This document shows positions 31,536-39,155 of a DNA stretch of 47,825 nucleotides, one piece after another; the stretch's first letter is position 1; each line of letters opens with the position of its first letter. The notes below the pieces were generated by a model. It was not told where the DNA came from. It was given only the letters and a program-made list of their open reading frames with translations, and searched no databases. Position numbers and translations under genes: made by a program. Source of the DNA: an uncultured Eubacteriales bacterium (GTDB lineage: Bacteria; Bacillota; Clostridia; Oscillospirales; Acutalibacteraceae); the NCBI GenBank assembly GCA_900315875.1, contig ONAX01000004.1, positions 1-47,825 on the forward strand. The letters run 5' to 3'.

Positions 31536-32483
31536 GTGACAGAAGCTGCAAAGGCTTTGAAGGAAGGCGAGCTTGAACTGATCAATCAGTACACTCGTCA
31601 GGAGCTGAATGAGGACGAGGTATATGCCTTTTCCATCGTTCTGTGCGACAATGAAATCGACAGGGACAGCGAGCGCTTTTCGGTGCAGTCGCTGCAAAAG
31701 CTCAGCGAGCTTTTTGTTGGTGTTACGGGTCTTTATGACCACGAGGTAAAAAGCGAAAACCAGAGTGCGAGGATCTTCTCCTGTAAGGTGGAAAATACCG
31801 GCGGCGAAACCTCGGACGGTCTGCCGTATGTCAGACTTACCGCGCGTGCCTATACTCCGAAAAACGACTTCACCATGCCGTTTATCAAGGCAGTTGAAAG
31901 CGGTATGAAAAAGGAGGTCAGCGTAAGCTGCTCCGTCAGGCACAGGGTGTGCTCGATATGCTCTGAGGATATCGGAGTCTGCGGCCATATCAAGGGAAGA
32001 AGCTACGACGGCAGAAACTGTTTTGCAACACTTGAGGAGCCGACGGATGCCTATGAATGGTCTTTTGTCGCAGTGCCTGCCCAGAAATCGGCGGGCGTAA
32101 TAAAAAGCTACAGAAAAAAGGGTGATGAAATGGATATAGAAAAGAGGATATTTGAGGGTACGGCGCAGAGCTTTACCGCGGACGAAATGAATGTCCTGGC
32201 GGAAAGAATACGCATACTGACAGAAAAGGCGGCGGACGGCGATGCTTACAGACAGCGCCTCACGCAGGATATAAGCCGTGCGGCGGCAATTGCACTGCCG
32301 GAGCTGCCGGAGGCGACCCTCGGATTCATAACGAAAAATATGAATGCAAAGCGCCTGGAGGAGCTGCACAAGGCGCTGGCGGCGAAGGCTGAAAAAAGCG
32401 TTCCCGTTCTGTCCCAGCTCAGACCGAAAAGCACCGCTGCAGACGGCGGTACTGGAAAAAACAATATCTATAAGGAAATTTAA
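31536..32483 (+). CDS. Fused prohead protease and scaffold
   Basis: GTG 31536 behind AAAGGA, four bases after the portal stop, is the best start. The 315-residue protein has an N-terminal prohead protease-like domain with candidate catalytic His in GLYDHEVKS and Ser in KKEVSVSCSV, and a Cys-rich insertion CSICSEDIGVCGHIKG that may bind metal. The C-terminal 100 residues are helical and charged (ADEMNVLAERIRILTEKAADG), as in scaffolds. The arrangement equals PBSX XkdF. It would guide capsid assembly and then be cut away. Confidence 0.75.
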   Translation: MTEAAKALKEGELELINQYTRQELNEDEVYAFSIVLCDNEIDRDSERFSVQSLQKLSELFVGVTGLYDHEVKSENQSARIFSCKVENTGGETSDGLPYVRLTARAYTPKNDFTMPFIKAVESGMKKEVSVSCSVRHRVCSICSEDIGVCGHIKGRSYDGRNCFATLEEPTDAYEWSFVAVPAQKSAGVIKSYRKKGDEMDIEKRIFEGTAQSFTADEMNVLAERIRILTEKAADGDAYRQRLTQDISRAAAIALPELPEATLGFITKNMNAKRLEELHKALAAKAEKSVPVLSQLRPKSTAADGGTGKNNIYKEI

Positions 32484-32495
32484 GGAGGAAATATC

Positions 32496-32828
32496 ATGAA
32501 TGTATCTTTTAACGGCTTCGGCGAAAATGTAGCAACCTTTGAAATGGCTGCAAACGTAGAGAAGGGAGTTCCGGTAATGATTACCGACAACGGCAAGGTC
32601 AGTCTTTCTACAGGTCCTTTCTGCGGCGTTTGCGTTGGAACAAGAAACGGCTTTGCAGCGGTTCAGCTTACGGGCTACGTCAGACTGCCCTATACTACCG
32701 CGCCGTCTATCGGCTACAGCAAGATTTCCGTTTCCGGCGGTAAGATCACCGCGGACAACTCTACCGGCAGGGAATACCTTATCGTTGATCTTGACACCAC
32801 AAACAAAATTGCAGGCATTATGCTTTGA
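32496..32828 (+). CDS. Capsid decoration protein, DUF2190-like
   Basis: This 110-residue, beta-rich protein starts behind GGAGG and lies between the protease/scaffold and the major capsid genes. NVEKGVPVMITDNGKVSLS and FCGVCVGTRNGFAAVQLTGYV resemble the DUF2190 / head-fibre decoration proteins that bind the capsid surface. It has no membrane segment. Codons here and in the capsid gene are more biased to C-ending forms than in the other phage genes, fitting high-copy structural products. Confidence 0.65.
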   Translation: MNVSFNGFGENVATFEMAANVEKGVPVMITDNGKVSLSTGPFCGVCVGTRNGFAAVQLTGYVRLPYTTAPSIGYSKISVSGGKITADNSTGREYLIVDLDTTNKIAGIML

Positions 32829-32843
32829 TAGGAGGAAATGAAT

Positions 32844-33830
32844 ATGGCATATTTTGATAATATCAGACTTGAAAAGGGTATGTACGGCACAGGCCGTTCG
32901 TTTACACAGGTGCTCGAACAGCTCGACCCCTCGGAAAACTACAAAAATACCGAGCTTGACGGGCTGGACGCATACCAGCGCCAGCTCAAGCGCTTTGACA
33001 TAAAGGTCAGCGGCGAAAACTCCGACTGCGTGCAGAAGTTCTTCCAGACCTCTGACAGTGCGGCGCTTTTCCCTGAATATGTGAGCAGGACTGTTAGACA
33101 GGGAATGGAAAGAGAAAACATCCTCGGCGACATTCTCGCAGCAAAGACAATTATCGATGGTACCGATTACCGCTCTGTTGTATCAGACCCCACCGAGGAC
33201 GAAAAGAAGCTCGTTCCCGTTGCAGAGGGTGCGTTCCTTCCGCAGACAAGGGTGAGAACAAGCGAAAACCTTGTAAAGCTCAATAAGAGGGGCAGAATGC
33301 TTGTTGCATCCTATGAAGCGGTGAAATTCCAGAAGCTTGATCTTTTCACCGTTACCCTCAGACAGATCGGTGCATATATCGCCCGCCAGCAGCTTTCGGA
33401 CGCGGTGGCTGTGCTTGTGGACGGCGCGGAGAATATCACAAAGAGCGGCGCGGCCCTTGCATATTCCGATCTTCTTGAGCTGTGGGGTGCAATCTCTCCT
33501 TATGAGCTCAACACCATTCTTGCGCCGACTGACGGCATGACAAAGCTGCTTTCCATGAGCCAGCTTCAGGACAGCATCGCCGGTCAGGATTTCCATGCAA
33601 GCGGCAAGATGGTAACGCCTCTGGGCGCAAAGCTTCTGCATGCTCCGTCTGCTCAGTCAGGCAAGCTTATTGCCCTTGACAAGAACTGCGCTCTTGAAAT
33701 GGTGCAGTCCGGCGGCGTTGTCACTGATTACGACAAGCTTATCGACAGACAGCTCGAAAGAGCCGGAATCAGCGTTATAGCAGGCTTTACAAAGCTGTTC
33801 CCCTCTGCAGTAAAGACTCTTACATACTAA
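32844..33830 (+). CDS. Major capsid protein
   Basis: ATG 32844 lies eight bases after GGAGG; ATG 32838 is too close. The 328-residue product fits a PBSX XkdG-like, HK97-fold major capsid protein: LFPEYVSRTVRQGM in the N-terminal third, LVPVAEGAFLPQTRVRTSENLVKLNKRGRM in the E-loop/P-domain region, and a C-terminal GISVIAGFTKLFPSAVKTL. Long alpha-helical segments such as DLFTVTLRQIGAYIARQQL support the fold. It is encoded just behind the decoration gene. No frameshift or stop is seen. Confidence 0.85.
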   Translation: MAYFDNIRLEKGMYGTGRSFTQVLEQLDPSENYKNTELDGLDAYQRQLKRFDIKVSGENSDCVQKFFQTSDSAALFPEYVSRTVRQGMERENILGDILAAKTIIDGTDYRSVVSDPTEDEKKLVPVAEGAFLPQTRVRTSENLVKLNKRGRMLVASYEAVKFQKLDLFTVTLRQIGAYIARQQLSDAVAVLVDGAENITKSGAALAYSDLLELWGAISPYELNTILAPTDGMTKLLSMSQLQDSIAGQDFHASGKMVTPLGAKLLHAPSAQSGKLIALDKNCALEMVQSGGVVTDYDKLIDRQLERAGISVIAGFTKLFPSAVKTLTY

Positions 33831-33842
33831 GGAGGAGACCGG

Positions 33843-34214
33843 GTGGACAGAGAGAATGTTTTTGAGCTCTTCTGCCGACTGACCGGTCTTGGCACAAGCG
33901 AAGCTGAAAGCCTTGTGTTTTTATGCGATACGGCGTGCGACTATGTGCTGTCACGCATCAGAAATGATGCGGACATCAATGCGGCAGGCGATTCTCTTGA
34001 GCTTGCCGCGGCGTCGCTCGCCTACTATCGCTTTGTGCTATGGAGCGTAACGGACGGTTCGGTAGGTGACATCAGAGTGGGAGATATCAGCGTTAAGGCT
34101 TCCGGGATAAATGCTGTTGCCGCTGCGGAAAAGCTCTGCAGGGGAGCCTTCGACAGCGCAGCGGCTTACCTTGAGGATGAAGGCTTTGTATTCGGAGGAA
34201 TACCCTATGAATAA
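33843..34214 (+). CDS. Head-tail connector (neck) protein
   Basis: It starts at GTG 33843 behind GGAGGAG. The 123-residue, helix-rich protein opens with DRENVFELFCRLTGLGTSEAE and has a middle helix SLELAAASLAYYRFVLWS, typical of gp6/DNA-packaging-type connectors that sit under the portal. Position directly after the major capsid gene matches PBSX XkdH. It overlaps the next gene by eight bases. Confidence 0.6.
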   Translation: MDRENVFELFCRLTGLGTSEAESLVFLCDTACDYVLSRIRNDADINAAGDSLELAAASLAYYRFVLWSVTDGSVGDIRVGDISVKASGINAVAAAEKLCRGAFDSAAAYLEDEGFVFGGIPYE

Positions 34215-34545
34215 TTACTGCGAAAGGGCTATAAGAACCCTTGGAGTTCCGATAAGTGTGACAACTCCGCAGGGGACAGCGGAAGGCTTCGGCGTGATAA
34301 TGCCATCGAGAAATAAATCCAGAAATAACGGAGGTATTTCGGTCGGCTGTGCCGGTGTGTCGGAGCCTCAGCGCTTTTCGATGATTTCAGAGTCCGGCGT
34401 GGCTTCCGGCATGCGCTACGGTGACCGGGTCAGCGACGGCGAAAATGAATACTATGTACTGTGGACTGACAGTGTAGAGGGTCGTTTCGGCAGCTACGCA
34501 AAGACAGAAATGCAGCTTATGAGAGAGGGGAGAACAGATGAATAG
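34207..34545 (+). CDS. Head closure (stopper) protein
   Basis: The start is ATG 34207; the frame is open further upstream but lies inside the connector gene. The 112-residue protein is beta-rich (GFGVIMPSRNKS, YGDRVSDGENEYYVLW) and ends with charged residues, like XkdI/gp16-type head-completion proteins. It overlaps both neighbours, so translation is coupled. The assignment is by position and composition. Confidence 0.5.
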   Translation: MNNYCERAIRTLGVPISVTTPQGTAEGFGVIMPSRNKSRNNGGISVGCAGVSEPQRFSMISESGVASGMRYGDRVSDGENEYYVLWTDSVEGRFGSYAKTEMQLMREGRTDE

Positions 34546-34933
34546 CTCGCAGATAATGAAAAACGGGCTTATCAGCGGCGGTGAGCTTGATGATATGGTG
34601 CTTATAGATGCAGGTGACGGCAGAATACTGCCTTATCCGCTCGATGGCGCCTATGCCGTGTTTTCTGACGGCAGCGCGGGTGCTGATTTTCTTTTGGGGT
34701 CGGATGAAATACTGTGCAGCGAAACTGTAGAGGTCAGGGTTTATGTCCCGGAGAGTTCGACTGCTCAGCAGTGCCGCGAATATTCAAAAAGACTGTGTCT
34801 TGCAGCGGCGCAGGCTGACGAGGGACGGCACATCAGCTCAATATCAGTGTCAAAGTGCAGCTTTAATGAGCCTTACCGCGCCTGGGAGGATGTCATTGTC
34901 TTTTCTCTCGTGCAGTCGCTGCAGCAGGAGTGA
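34538..34933 (+). CDS. Tail terminator-like neck protein
   Basis: This 131-residue protein follows the closure gene with an 8-bp overlap. It contains GDGRILPYPLDGAYAVFSDG, then EILCSETVEVRVYVPESSTAQQCREY and a C-terminal EDVIVFSLVQSL. Mixed alpha/beta structure and place before a tube-like gene match tail terminators or XkdJ-type proteins. In PBSX the next genes are the sheath (XkdK) and tube (XkdM); no sheath gene follows here. Confidence 0.45.
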   Translation: MNSSQIMKNGLISGGELDDMVLIDAGDGRILPYPLDGAYAVFSDGSAGADFLLGSDEILCSETVEVRVYVPESSTAQQCREYSKRLCLAAAQADEGRHISSISVSKCSFNEPYRAWEDVIVFSLVQSLQQE

Positions 34934-34956
34934 ATTTTTTTGAAGGGAGTGGTCGG

Positions 34957-35340
34957 ATGAGCAGTGCTGAAATAATCAGCGCAAGAAATGTACAGGTGAA
35001 AATAGACGGCGCAGCACTGTTTCAGGCGGAATGCCTTGAAATACGCAGACTGTGTGAGCTTCACCCGGTGCGTGCGGTCTTTGTCAGCGATGATATTGCC
35101 CATATCAGAAAAAACAGCCGATATAAGGCTAATCTCAGCGGTCTGCGTTTCAGGCAGCCGTATGAAAACATATCCTTCGCCGACCTGGATAATTTTACCC
35201 TGACGGCGGAGATTGACGGAAAAAGGATAATACTGTCCAGCTGCATGTGGGATGATTTTCTCGCAGCGGCTGACAGGGAAAAATTCAGGGAGCGCATAAG
35301 CGTAACAGCGCTTTCAATGGAAACGGAGGATGTGCAGTGA
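34957..35340 (+). CDS. Tail tube-like protein
   Basis: ATG 34957 behind GAAGGGAG is chosen over the GTG at 34930, which overlaps the upstream stop. The 127-residue product has NVQVKIDGAALFQAECLEIRR, then NLSGLRFRQPYENISFADLDNFTLTAEIDGKR and ILSSCMWDDFL, the alternation seen in small tube and tube-initiator proteins (beta strand, loop with F-rich turn, DNFTL strand, Cys-Trp strand). I regard tube or tube initiator as likely but not proven. It would be the only tube protein in the cluster. Confidence 0.45.
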   Translation: MSSAEIISARNVQVKIDGAALFQAECLEIRRLCELHPVRAVFVSDDIAHIRKNSRYKANLSGLRFRQPYENISFADLDNFTLTAEIDGKRIILSSCMWDDFLAAADREKFRERISVTALSMETEDVQ

Positions 35341-35480
35341 AGGAAAATGCTGAGGCATTGATGCCGGAAAGGGATGACGACGACGCAGGCATACTCAGGG
35401 AAATGTCAGAGCTTATAAGAGATGACATGCTGAGGTATCCGCGCCTGCTTGATGCAGAGGAGGAAAGCAATGAGATGTGA
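35337..35480 (+). CDS. Small acidic 47-residue phage protein
   Basis: GTG 35337 overlaps the stop of the tube-like gene and lies seven bases after GGAGGA; the frame ends at TGA 35478. The peptide is acidic (ERDDDDAGILREMSELIRDD) and helical, ending DAEEESNEM. It occupies the slot where tail assembly chaperone and tape measure genes normally stand. It overlaps the next gene by 11 bp. I do not recognise a family; it may be a small chaperone-like remnant. Confidence 0.6.
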   Translation: MKENAEALMPERDDDDAGILREMSELIRDDMLRYPRLLDAEEESNEM

Positions 35481-35991
35481 CGGAAAAATGAGCTACAAGG
35501 ATTTTATATTTCCCGTTAATCCGCGGACTATAACGATACGGACGGACAGGCATGTTGCCCTGTCCGCTGTACCTGGGGGCTCCGATGTTGTAAGCGATCT
35601 CGGCAGCGGCGCAAGGATAGTGAGCGGCGAGGGTGAATTCTTCGGCGAGGGTGCCGTACAGAGCTTTTTAAGACTGCGGCAGGTTATGAATTCTGGCGGC
35701 GGCGGTATGCTGTACATACCGTCGCAAAGTCCGATATTTGCAGTGGCAAAAAAGCTTGTGTTTGATGCAGTGGATGCTGAGGGCGTCGTGCACTACAGTT
35801 TTGAATTTGTCGAAAGCTTTGATAAAAGCCGCGGCGGCAGTGCAGCGGCTCTCTACGGGGACGGAAAAAAGACTCTTTGGGATATATCCTATGAAAGCAG
35901 AGTCAATATAAATGTGCTGGTGCAGAAAAACAGACACATCAGACGACCGGATGTGCCTGTAATGCCGTGGGAGAGGGTGGTGTTGTGCTGA
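35470..35991 (+). CDS. Baseplate/tail-tip protein, XkdP-like position
   Basis: ATG 35470 follows GGAGGAAAG inside the preceding small gene. The 173-residue protein begins MSYKDFIFPVNPRTITIRTD, has SGEGEFFGEGAVQSFLRLRQVM and GGGGMLYIPSQSPIFAVAKKLVFDA, then VHYSFEFVES. This resembles the N-terminal domain of XkdP/DNA-circularisation-type baseplate proteins, which connect tube to hub. The C-terminal LysM common in XkdP is missing; instead it ends VQKNRHIRRPDVPVMPWERV, a short LysM-like leftover. Confidence 0.5.
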   Translation: MRCDGKMSYKDFIFPVNPRTITIRTDRHVALSAVPGGSDVVSDLGSGARIVSGEGEFFGEGAVQSFLRLRQVMNSGGGGMLYIPSQSPIFAVAKKLVFDAVDAEGVVHYSFEFVESFDKSRGGSAAALYGDGKKTLWDISYESRVNINVLVQKNRHIRRPDVPVMPWERVVLC

Positions 35992-36935
35992 GCTTTGAGG
36001 TGTGTGATATTTCCGGCAGAGTGACACAGTTCAGACATCCTCTGCGGATGAGTATGGTATCCTCGCAGGACGCTCCGGCAGACAGTCTTACGGCTGTTTT
36101 CGGCATCACGGGCAGGGTCCCGGTGCTCAGCAGCATAAGAGTGAACCTTGACGGGGAACTACTCTTTTTCGGCTATGTGGATGAGCAGAGCGAAAGCCTT
36201 ACAAAAAACGGCAGACTGCTGCAGATACGGGCACGAAGTCCGGAAGCGGTGCTGCTTGATAACGAGGCAAGACCGCAGCAGTATTTCATGCCGTCGATGC
36301 CGCTTTTTATGGAAAGGCATTTTGAGCCTCTCGGCTTTACCGGATTTATCGGCAGCAGCCAGCCATTTAACGGTGAGCTGTCGATAAGCAAGGGCGAAAG
36401 CGAATGGCAGGTGCTGTGTTCGTTCTGCGAAAAGTTTCTGAGAGTAACGCCGAAAATACGTGAAAACGGCATTATTGACGTCAGCGGAAATGACAGCGGA
36501 AAGACAGTCATAATCGGCAGTTCACACGACATACTGTCGGTGAAATATACGCTCAAAAGAAGCCGCATTATTTCGGATATCTATGCGCGTACATACGCTA
36601 AGGGCGGCTATGAAATGCATATGGAAAGCACCGCGGCAAAATCACTCGGTGTAAAAAGGACGCGATACGTCAATACCCTTGCAAGCAAAACGCGCAGCCC
36701 CTCGGATACGGAAAAGATTATTCCGCACTCGGAAGCAGCGGCATATCGCTGCGAGCTGACCGTCTCAGGCAGTGTTCCGTGCAGCGTAGGCGACGAGATT
36801 ATTCTTGAGGGCAAAGCGCAGCACATGAAGGTTATCGAGGTGCACCATACATTTTCTGAAAGCGGAGAAAGGACGAGGATATTTACGGAGGTGACTGAGC
36901 ATGTGGATTGGCAGGAATATGGCAAACGACAATAA
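35985..36935 (+). CDS. Baseplate hub protein (XkdQ/gpD-like)
   Basis: GTG 35985 after GAGAGGGTGG is the likely start. The 316-residue protein fits hub proteins of the gp27/late control D family: SFEVCDISGRVTQFRHPLRMSM at the start, DGELLFFGYVDEQSESL, a middle region with SKGESEWQVLCSFCEKFLRVTP, and a C-terminal GDEIILEGKAQHMKVIEVHHTF. The hub trimer links the tube to the spike. It overlaps both neighbouring genes. Confidence 0.8.
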   Translation: MLSFEVCDISGRVTQFRHPLRMSMVSSQDAPADSLTAVFGITGRVPVLSSIRVNLDGELLFFGYVDEQSESLTKNGRLLQIRARSPEAVLLDNEARPQQYFMPSMPLFMERHFEPLGFTGFIGSSQPFNGELSISKGESEWQVLCSFCEKFLRVTPKIRENGIIDVSGNDSGKTVIIGSSHDILSVKYTLKRSRIISDIYARTYAKGGYEMHMESTAAKSLGVKRTRYVNTLASKTRSPSDTEKIIPHSEAAAYRCELTVSGSVPCSVGDEIILEGKAQHMKVIEVHHTFSESGERTRIFTEVTEHVDWQEYGKRQ

Positions 36936-37236
36936 GCCCGACGCGGTGACAACGGGAGGAGTAAACTGCTCCGCCGACAGAAGGCTTTCAGCAAGCTCGC
37001 AAAACGGAAGGAGTCAGTATGCTATTGTTTCCCCTGCCGGAATAATAAGCTCGCCGGCGTCGGGTGCGGATGCGGTCGTTATCGAAACATCATCGGGGCA
37101 GCTTTGCCTGGGCGTTGTTACGCCGTACCATGGATTTGATGTAAGTCCGGGGGAGATTGCTCTGTGGTCGGACGGCGGAGCTGTGCTTAAGCTCGCAAAC
37201 GACGGGAAAATATATGCAAACGGAAGGGAGATATGA
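36901..37236 (+). CDS. Baseplate spike protein (Mu gp45/gpV-like)
   Basis: ATG 36901 follows GGAGGTGA and overlaps the hub gene by 35 bp. The 111-residue product has QYAIVSPAGIISSPASGADAVVI, GVVTPYHGFDVSPGEIALWSDGGA and KLANDGKIYANGREI, the OB-fold plus start of a beta helix seen in Mu gp45/P2 gpV spikes. The trimeric beta helix is very short, so the spike tip must be small. No metal-binding HxH tip motif is seen. Confidence 0.75.
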   Translation: MWIGRNMANDNKPDAVTTGGVNCSADRRLSASSQNGRSQYAIVSPAGIISSPASGADAVVIETSSGQLCLGVVTPYHGFDVSPGEIALWSDGGAVLKLANDGKIYANGREI

Positions 37237-37237
37237 A

Positions 37238-37555
37238 ATGGATACCGCACTTGATATTTCAGGAAACTACAAAACCGATGACGCCGGTTATCCGTACATG
37301 ACAGACGGCAGACCGGAGGTAATGCAGCAGGCATATATCCTGCTGACAGCCGGACTGGGCGGATTTATTTATGACAGGGAGCTTGGAATCGCTCACTATG
37401 AAACTGAAGCCCAGCTTGAAGCTGCAGCAAGGGATGCTCTGCGTGAAATACCTGAGCTTGAGATTACCGGAGTCGCCATTACTCCGGAAAAGACATCGGT
37501 AACTGTGCTTTTCAGCGGAGTGGAATCGGAGATAATTGTAAGGAGGGATGAGTAA
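37238..37555 (+). CDS. Baseplate protein, gp25/Mu gp46-like (XkdS)
   Basis: ATG 37238 follows GGAAGGGAG. The 105-residue protein has DGRPEVMQQAYILLTAGLGGFIYDRELGI and EAAARDALREIPELEITGVAI, the wedge protein pattern of gp46/gp25-like families. It contributes to the baseplate wedge together with the J-like protein, whose gene overlaps by one base (TAATG). Confidence 0.75.
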   Translation: MDTALDISGNYKTDDAGYPYMTDGRPEVMQQAYILLTAGLGGFIYDRELGIAHYETEAQLEAAARDALREIPELEITGVAITPEKTSVTVLFSGVESEIIVRRDE

Positions 37556-38601
37556 TGGATAGCTATGAGAAAATACTTATCAGAATGGAGGATAAGTATT
37601 TTGCGCTGACCGGTATTGAACCGGAGCGCGCAAGTGATACGGATATAAAGCTTAAGCTGCTTGCAGGGGAACTGTTCAGCCTTAATACACAGATAGACTG
37701 GCTGCGCCGACAGCTATTGCCGGACACTGCTACAGGCGAGCAGCTCGATGCACACGCCGGACAGTGCGGCATTACCAGAAGAGCCGGCAACAAGGCGGTG
37801 GGGGATATTTCCTTTGCGGTGGATGTTCCGCTTGAATTCAACGTTACTATCCCTGCAGGAACGATATGCACTACTTCGGACGGTGCGCTGAATTATGTTA
37901 CGATGCAGGATGTTGTGATTCGACGCGGAGAATCATTCGCTCTGGTTTCTGCACAGGCTCAGCGCAGCGGTAAGCAGTATAATGTATCTCCGGGAAAGAT
38001 CACGACGATAGTTACATATTTTTCCGTGGGACTCAGTATTTCAAATACTTCTGCCTTTTCCGGCGGAACGGACGACGAGGACGACGAATCGCTGAGGAAA
38101 AGACTGTTTCAGAGCTATGGCAAGATTTCGAACGGTGCAAACAAGGCTTATTATGAAAAGCTTGCTGAGAGCGTCGATGGAGTCGGATCTGCGCATATCG
38201 CAGGAATCGGAAACTCCTGGTATTTGTATATTGCAGGAGTAGGAGGAACAGCGCCGGCATCTGCAATGCAGCGTGTGAGATCATTGATAAGTGAAAATCT
38301 TGTTGCAGGAATGAGCTGTAACTTTTCAAACTGTCCGCTCGTTAATTCTGATATTGTTGTGGAAGTTAAGCCGGCGTCGGGTTATACCTTCGCTGATGTG
38401 TCCGGCAGAGTGACGCAGTCTATCAACGAATACTATAATTCTCTGCGGATAGGTCAGAAAATGACGCTGGCAGCTCTTGGAGGTGCTGTTATCGCAACCC
38501 CCGGAGTAGAAAACTATACATTTACAAGCGGTACTGACAAAAATCCGGGCAGCAATGGTCTTGTGGTTCTGCAAAGCCTGACAGTTAACGAACAAAGCTG
38601 A
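37555..38601 (+). CDS. Baseplate J-like protein (Mu gp47, XkdT)
   Basis: This 348-residue protein is a full-length baseplate J family member: DIKLKLLAGELFSLNTQIDWLRRQLLPDTATGEQLDAHAGQCGI, the typical FNVTIPAGTICTT and GTDDEDDESLRKRLFQSYGKISNGANKAYYEKLAESVDGVG. It ends with the wedge domain FADVSGRVTQSINEYYNSL. It is the central wedge component of contractile-tail and related baseplates, so its presence with no sheath gene nearby is notable. Confidence 0.9.
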   Translation: MDSYEKILIRMEDKYFALTGIEPERASDTDIKLKLLAGELFSLNTQIDWLRRQLLPDTATGEQLDAHAGQCGITRRAGNKAVGDISFAVDVPLEFNVTIPAGTICTTSDGALNYVTMQDVVIRRGESFALVSAQAQRSGKQYNVSPGKITTIVTYFSVGLSISNTSAFSGGTDDEDDESLRKRLFQSYGKISNGANKAYYEKLAESVDGVGSAHIAGIGNSWYLYIAGVGGTAPASAMQRVRSLISENLVAGMSCNFSNCPLVNSDIVVEVKPASGYTFADVSGRVTQSINEYYNSLRIGQKMTLAALGGAVIATPGVENYTFTSGTDKNPGSNGLVVLQSLTVNEQS

Positions 38602-38612
38602 GGGGGAATTGT

Positions 38613-39080
38613 ATGAATGTTCTGCAGTCTATGAAGAACAAGCTCGTGCCGTTGGGACTTTATGACCTTACCGGAAATAATCTCATTACAGCAGAGCTTG
38701 CAGCGTATGCCCTCATCTTGCAGGAGTACTGCGATGAGATTGATGAGTTGCTTGCCGAAAGGTTTGTATCAACTGCATCCGGAAGGGGGCTTGATATTTA
38801 TGAAAATGCTCTTGGTATCAAATGTAATGATGAAAGCCTTGCGGGGAGAAGAAAAAGTGTGCTTGCAGCAATTTCTACAACAAACGAGGACAATCGTCTG
38901 GCTGACATGGATCGACTGATGGATATGTTTGGTGTGAACGGCATTTTTACGGCACAGCCCGGACGAATTATCTTTACATGCAGTGATGATCTGACCGCGG
39001 AGCAGACACAGCAGCTTGAAGCACAGATGTCGCTCTTTGTTCCGGTCGGAGTTGAGCTTGAGGTGAGATTTATCAGCTGA
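38613..39080 (+). CDS. DUF2313 phage tail protein (Mu gp48, XkdU)
   Basis: This 155-residue protein starts behind GAGGGGGA. It has LVPLGLYDLTGNNLITAELAAYA, TASGRGLDIYENALGI and GRRKSVLAAISTTN with DNRLADMDRLMDMFGVNG, as in DUF2313/gp48-type proteins that join baseplate wedge and tail fibre. In intact phages the fibre gene follows directly. Here a hairpin terminator and an unrelated gene on the other strand follow, so the cluster ends at this gene. Confidence 0.85.
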   Translation: MNVLQSMKNKLVPLGLYDLTGNNLITAELAAYALILQEYCDEIDELLAERFVSTASGRGLDIYENALGIKCNDESLAGRRKSVLAAISTTNEDNRLADMDRLMDMFGVNGIFTAQPGRIIFTCSDDLTAEQTQQLEAQMSLFVPVGVELEVRFIS

Positions 39081-39097
39081 AAAACAAAACAGACAAA

Positions 39098-39132
39098 GAA
39101 AAACGGCTGCCCGAACGGACAGCCGTAATCTG
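39098..39132. terminator. Bidirectional terminator at the right edge of the phage cluster
   Basis: ACGGCTGCCC and GGACAGCCGT arms (39103-39126) pair with one mismatch around GAAC. The minus strand continues TTTTTC, so it mainly ends the convergent surface protein gene; the plus strand has only a weak T tract. Confidence 0.8.
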
Positions 39133-39155
39133 TTTAGTTTGGTGTTACTAAAGAA

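Noticed and set aside
31443-32369. Long minus-strand open frame (308 residues) in the phage cluster
   Set aside because: The plus strand here has a coupled gene with ribosome site and protease/scaffold features; the other frame has an implausible composition and no domain.
36901-39080. Contractile injection system or tailocin instead of a phage
   Set aside because: A tailocin would have a sheath and tape measure but no capsid, portal or terminase; here the reverse is seen.
28500-39150. Attachment-site direct repeats flanking the phage cluster
   Set aside because: I compared both edges by eye and found no shared direct repeat, tRNA gene end or integrase gene; a computed search could still find one.
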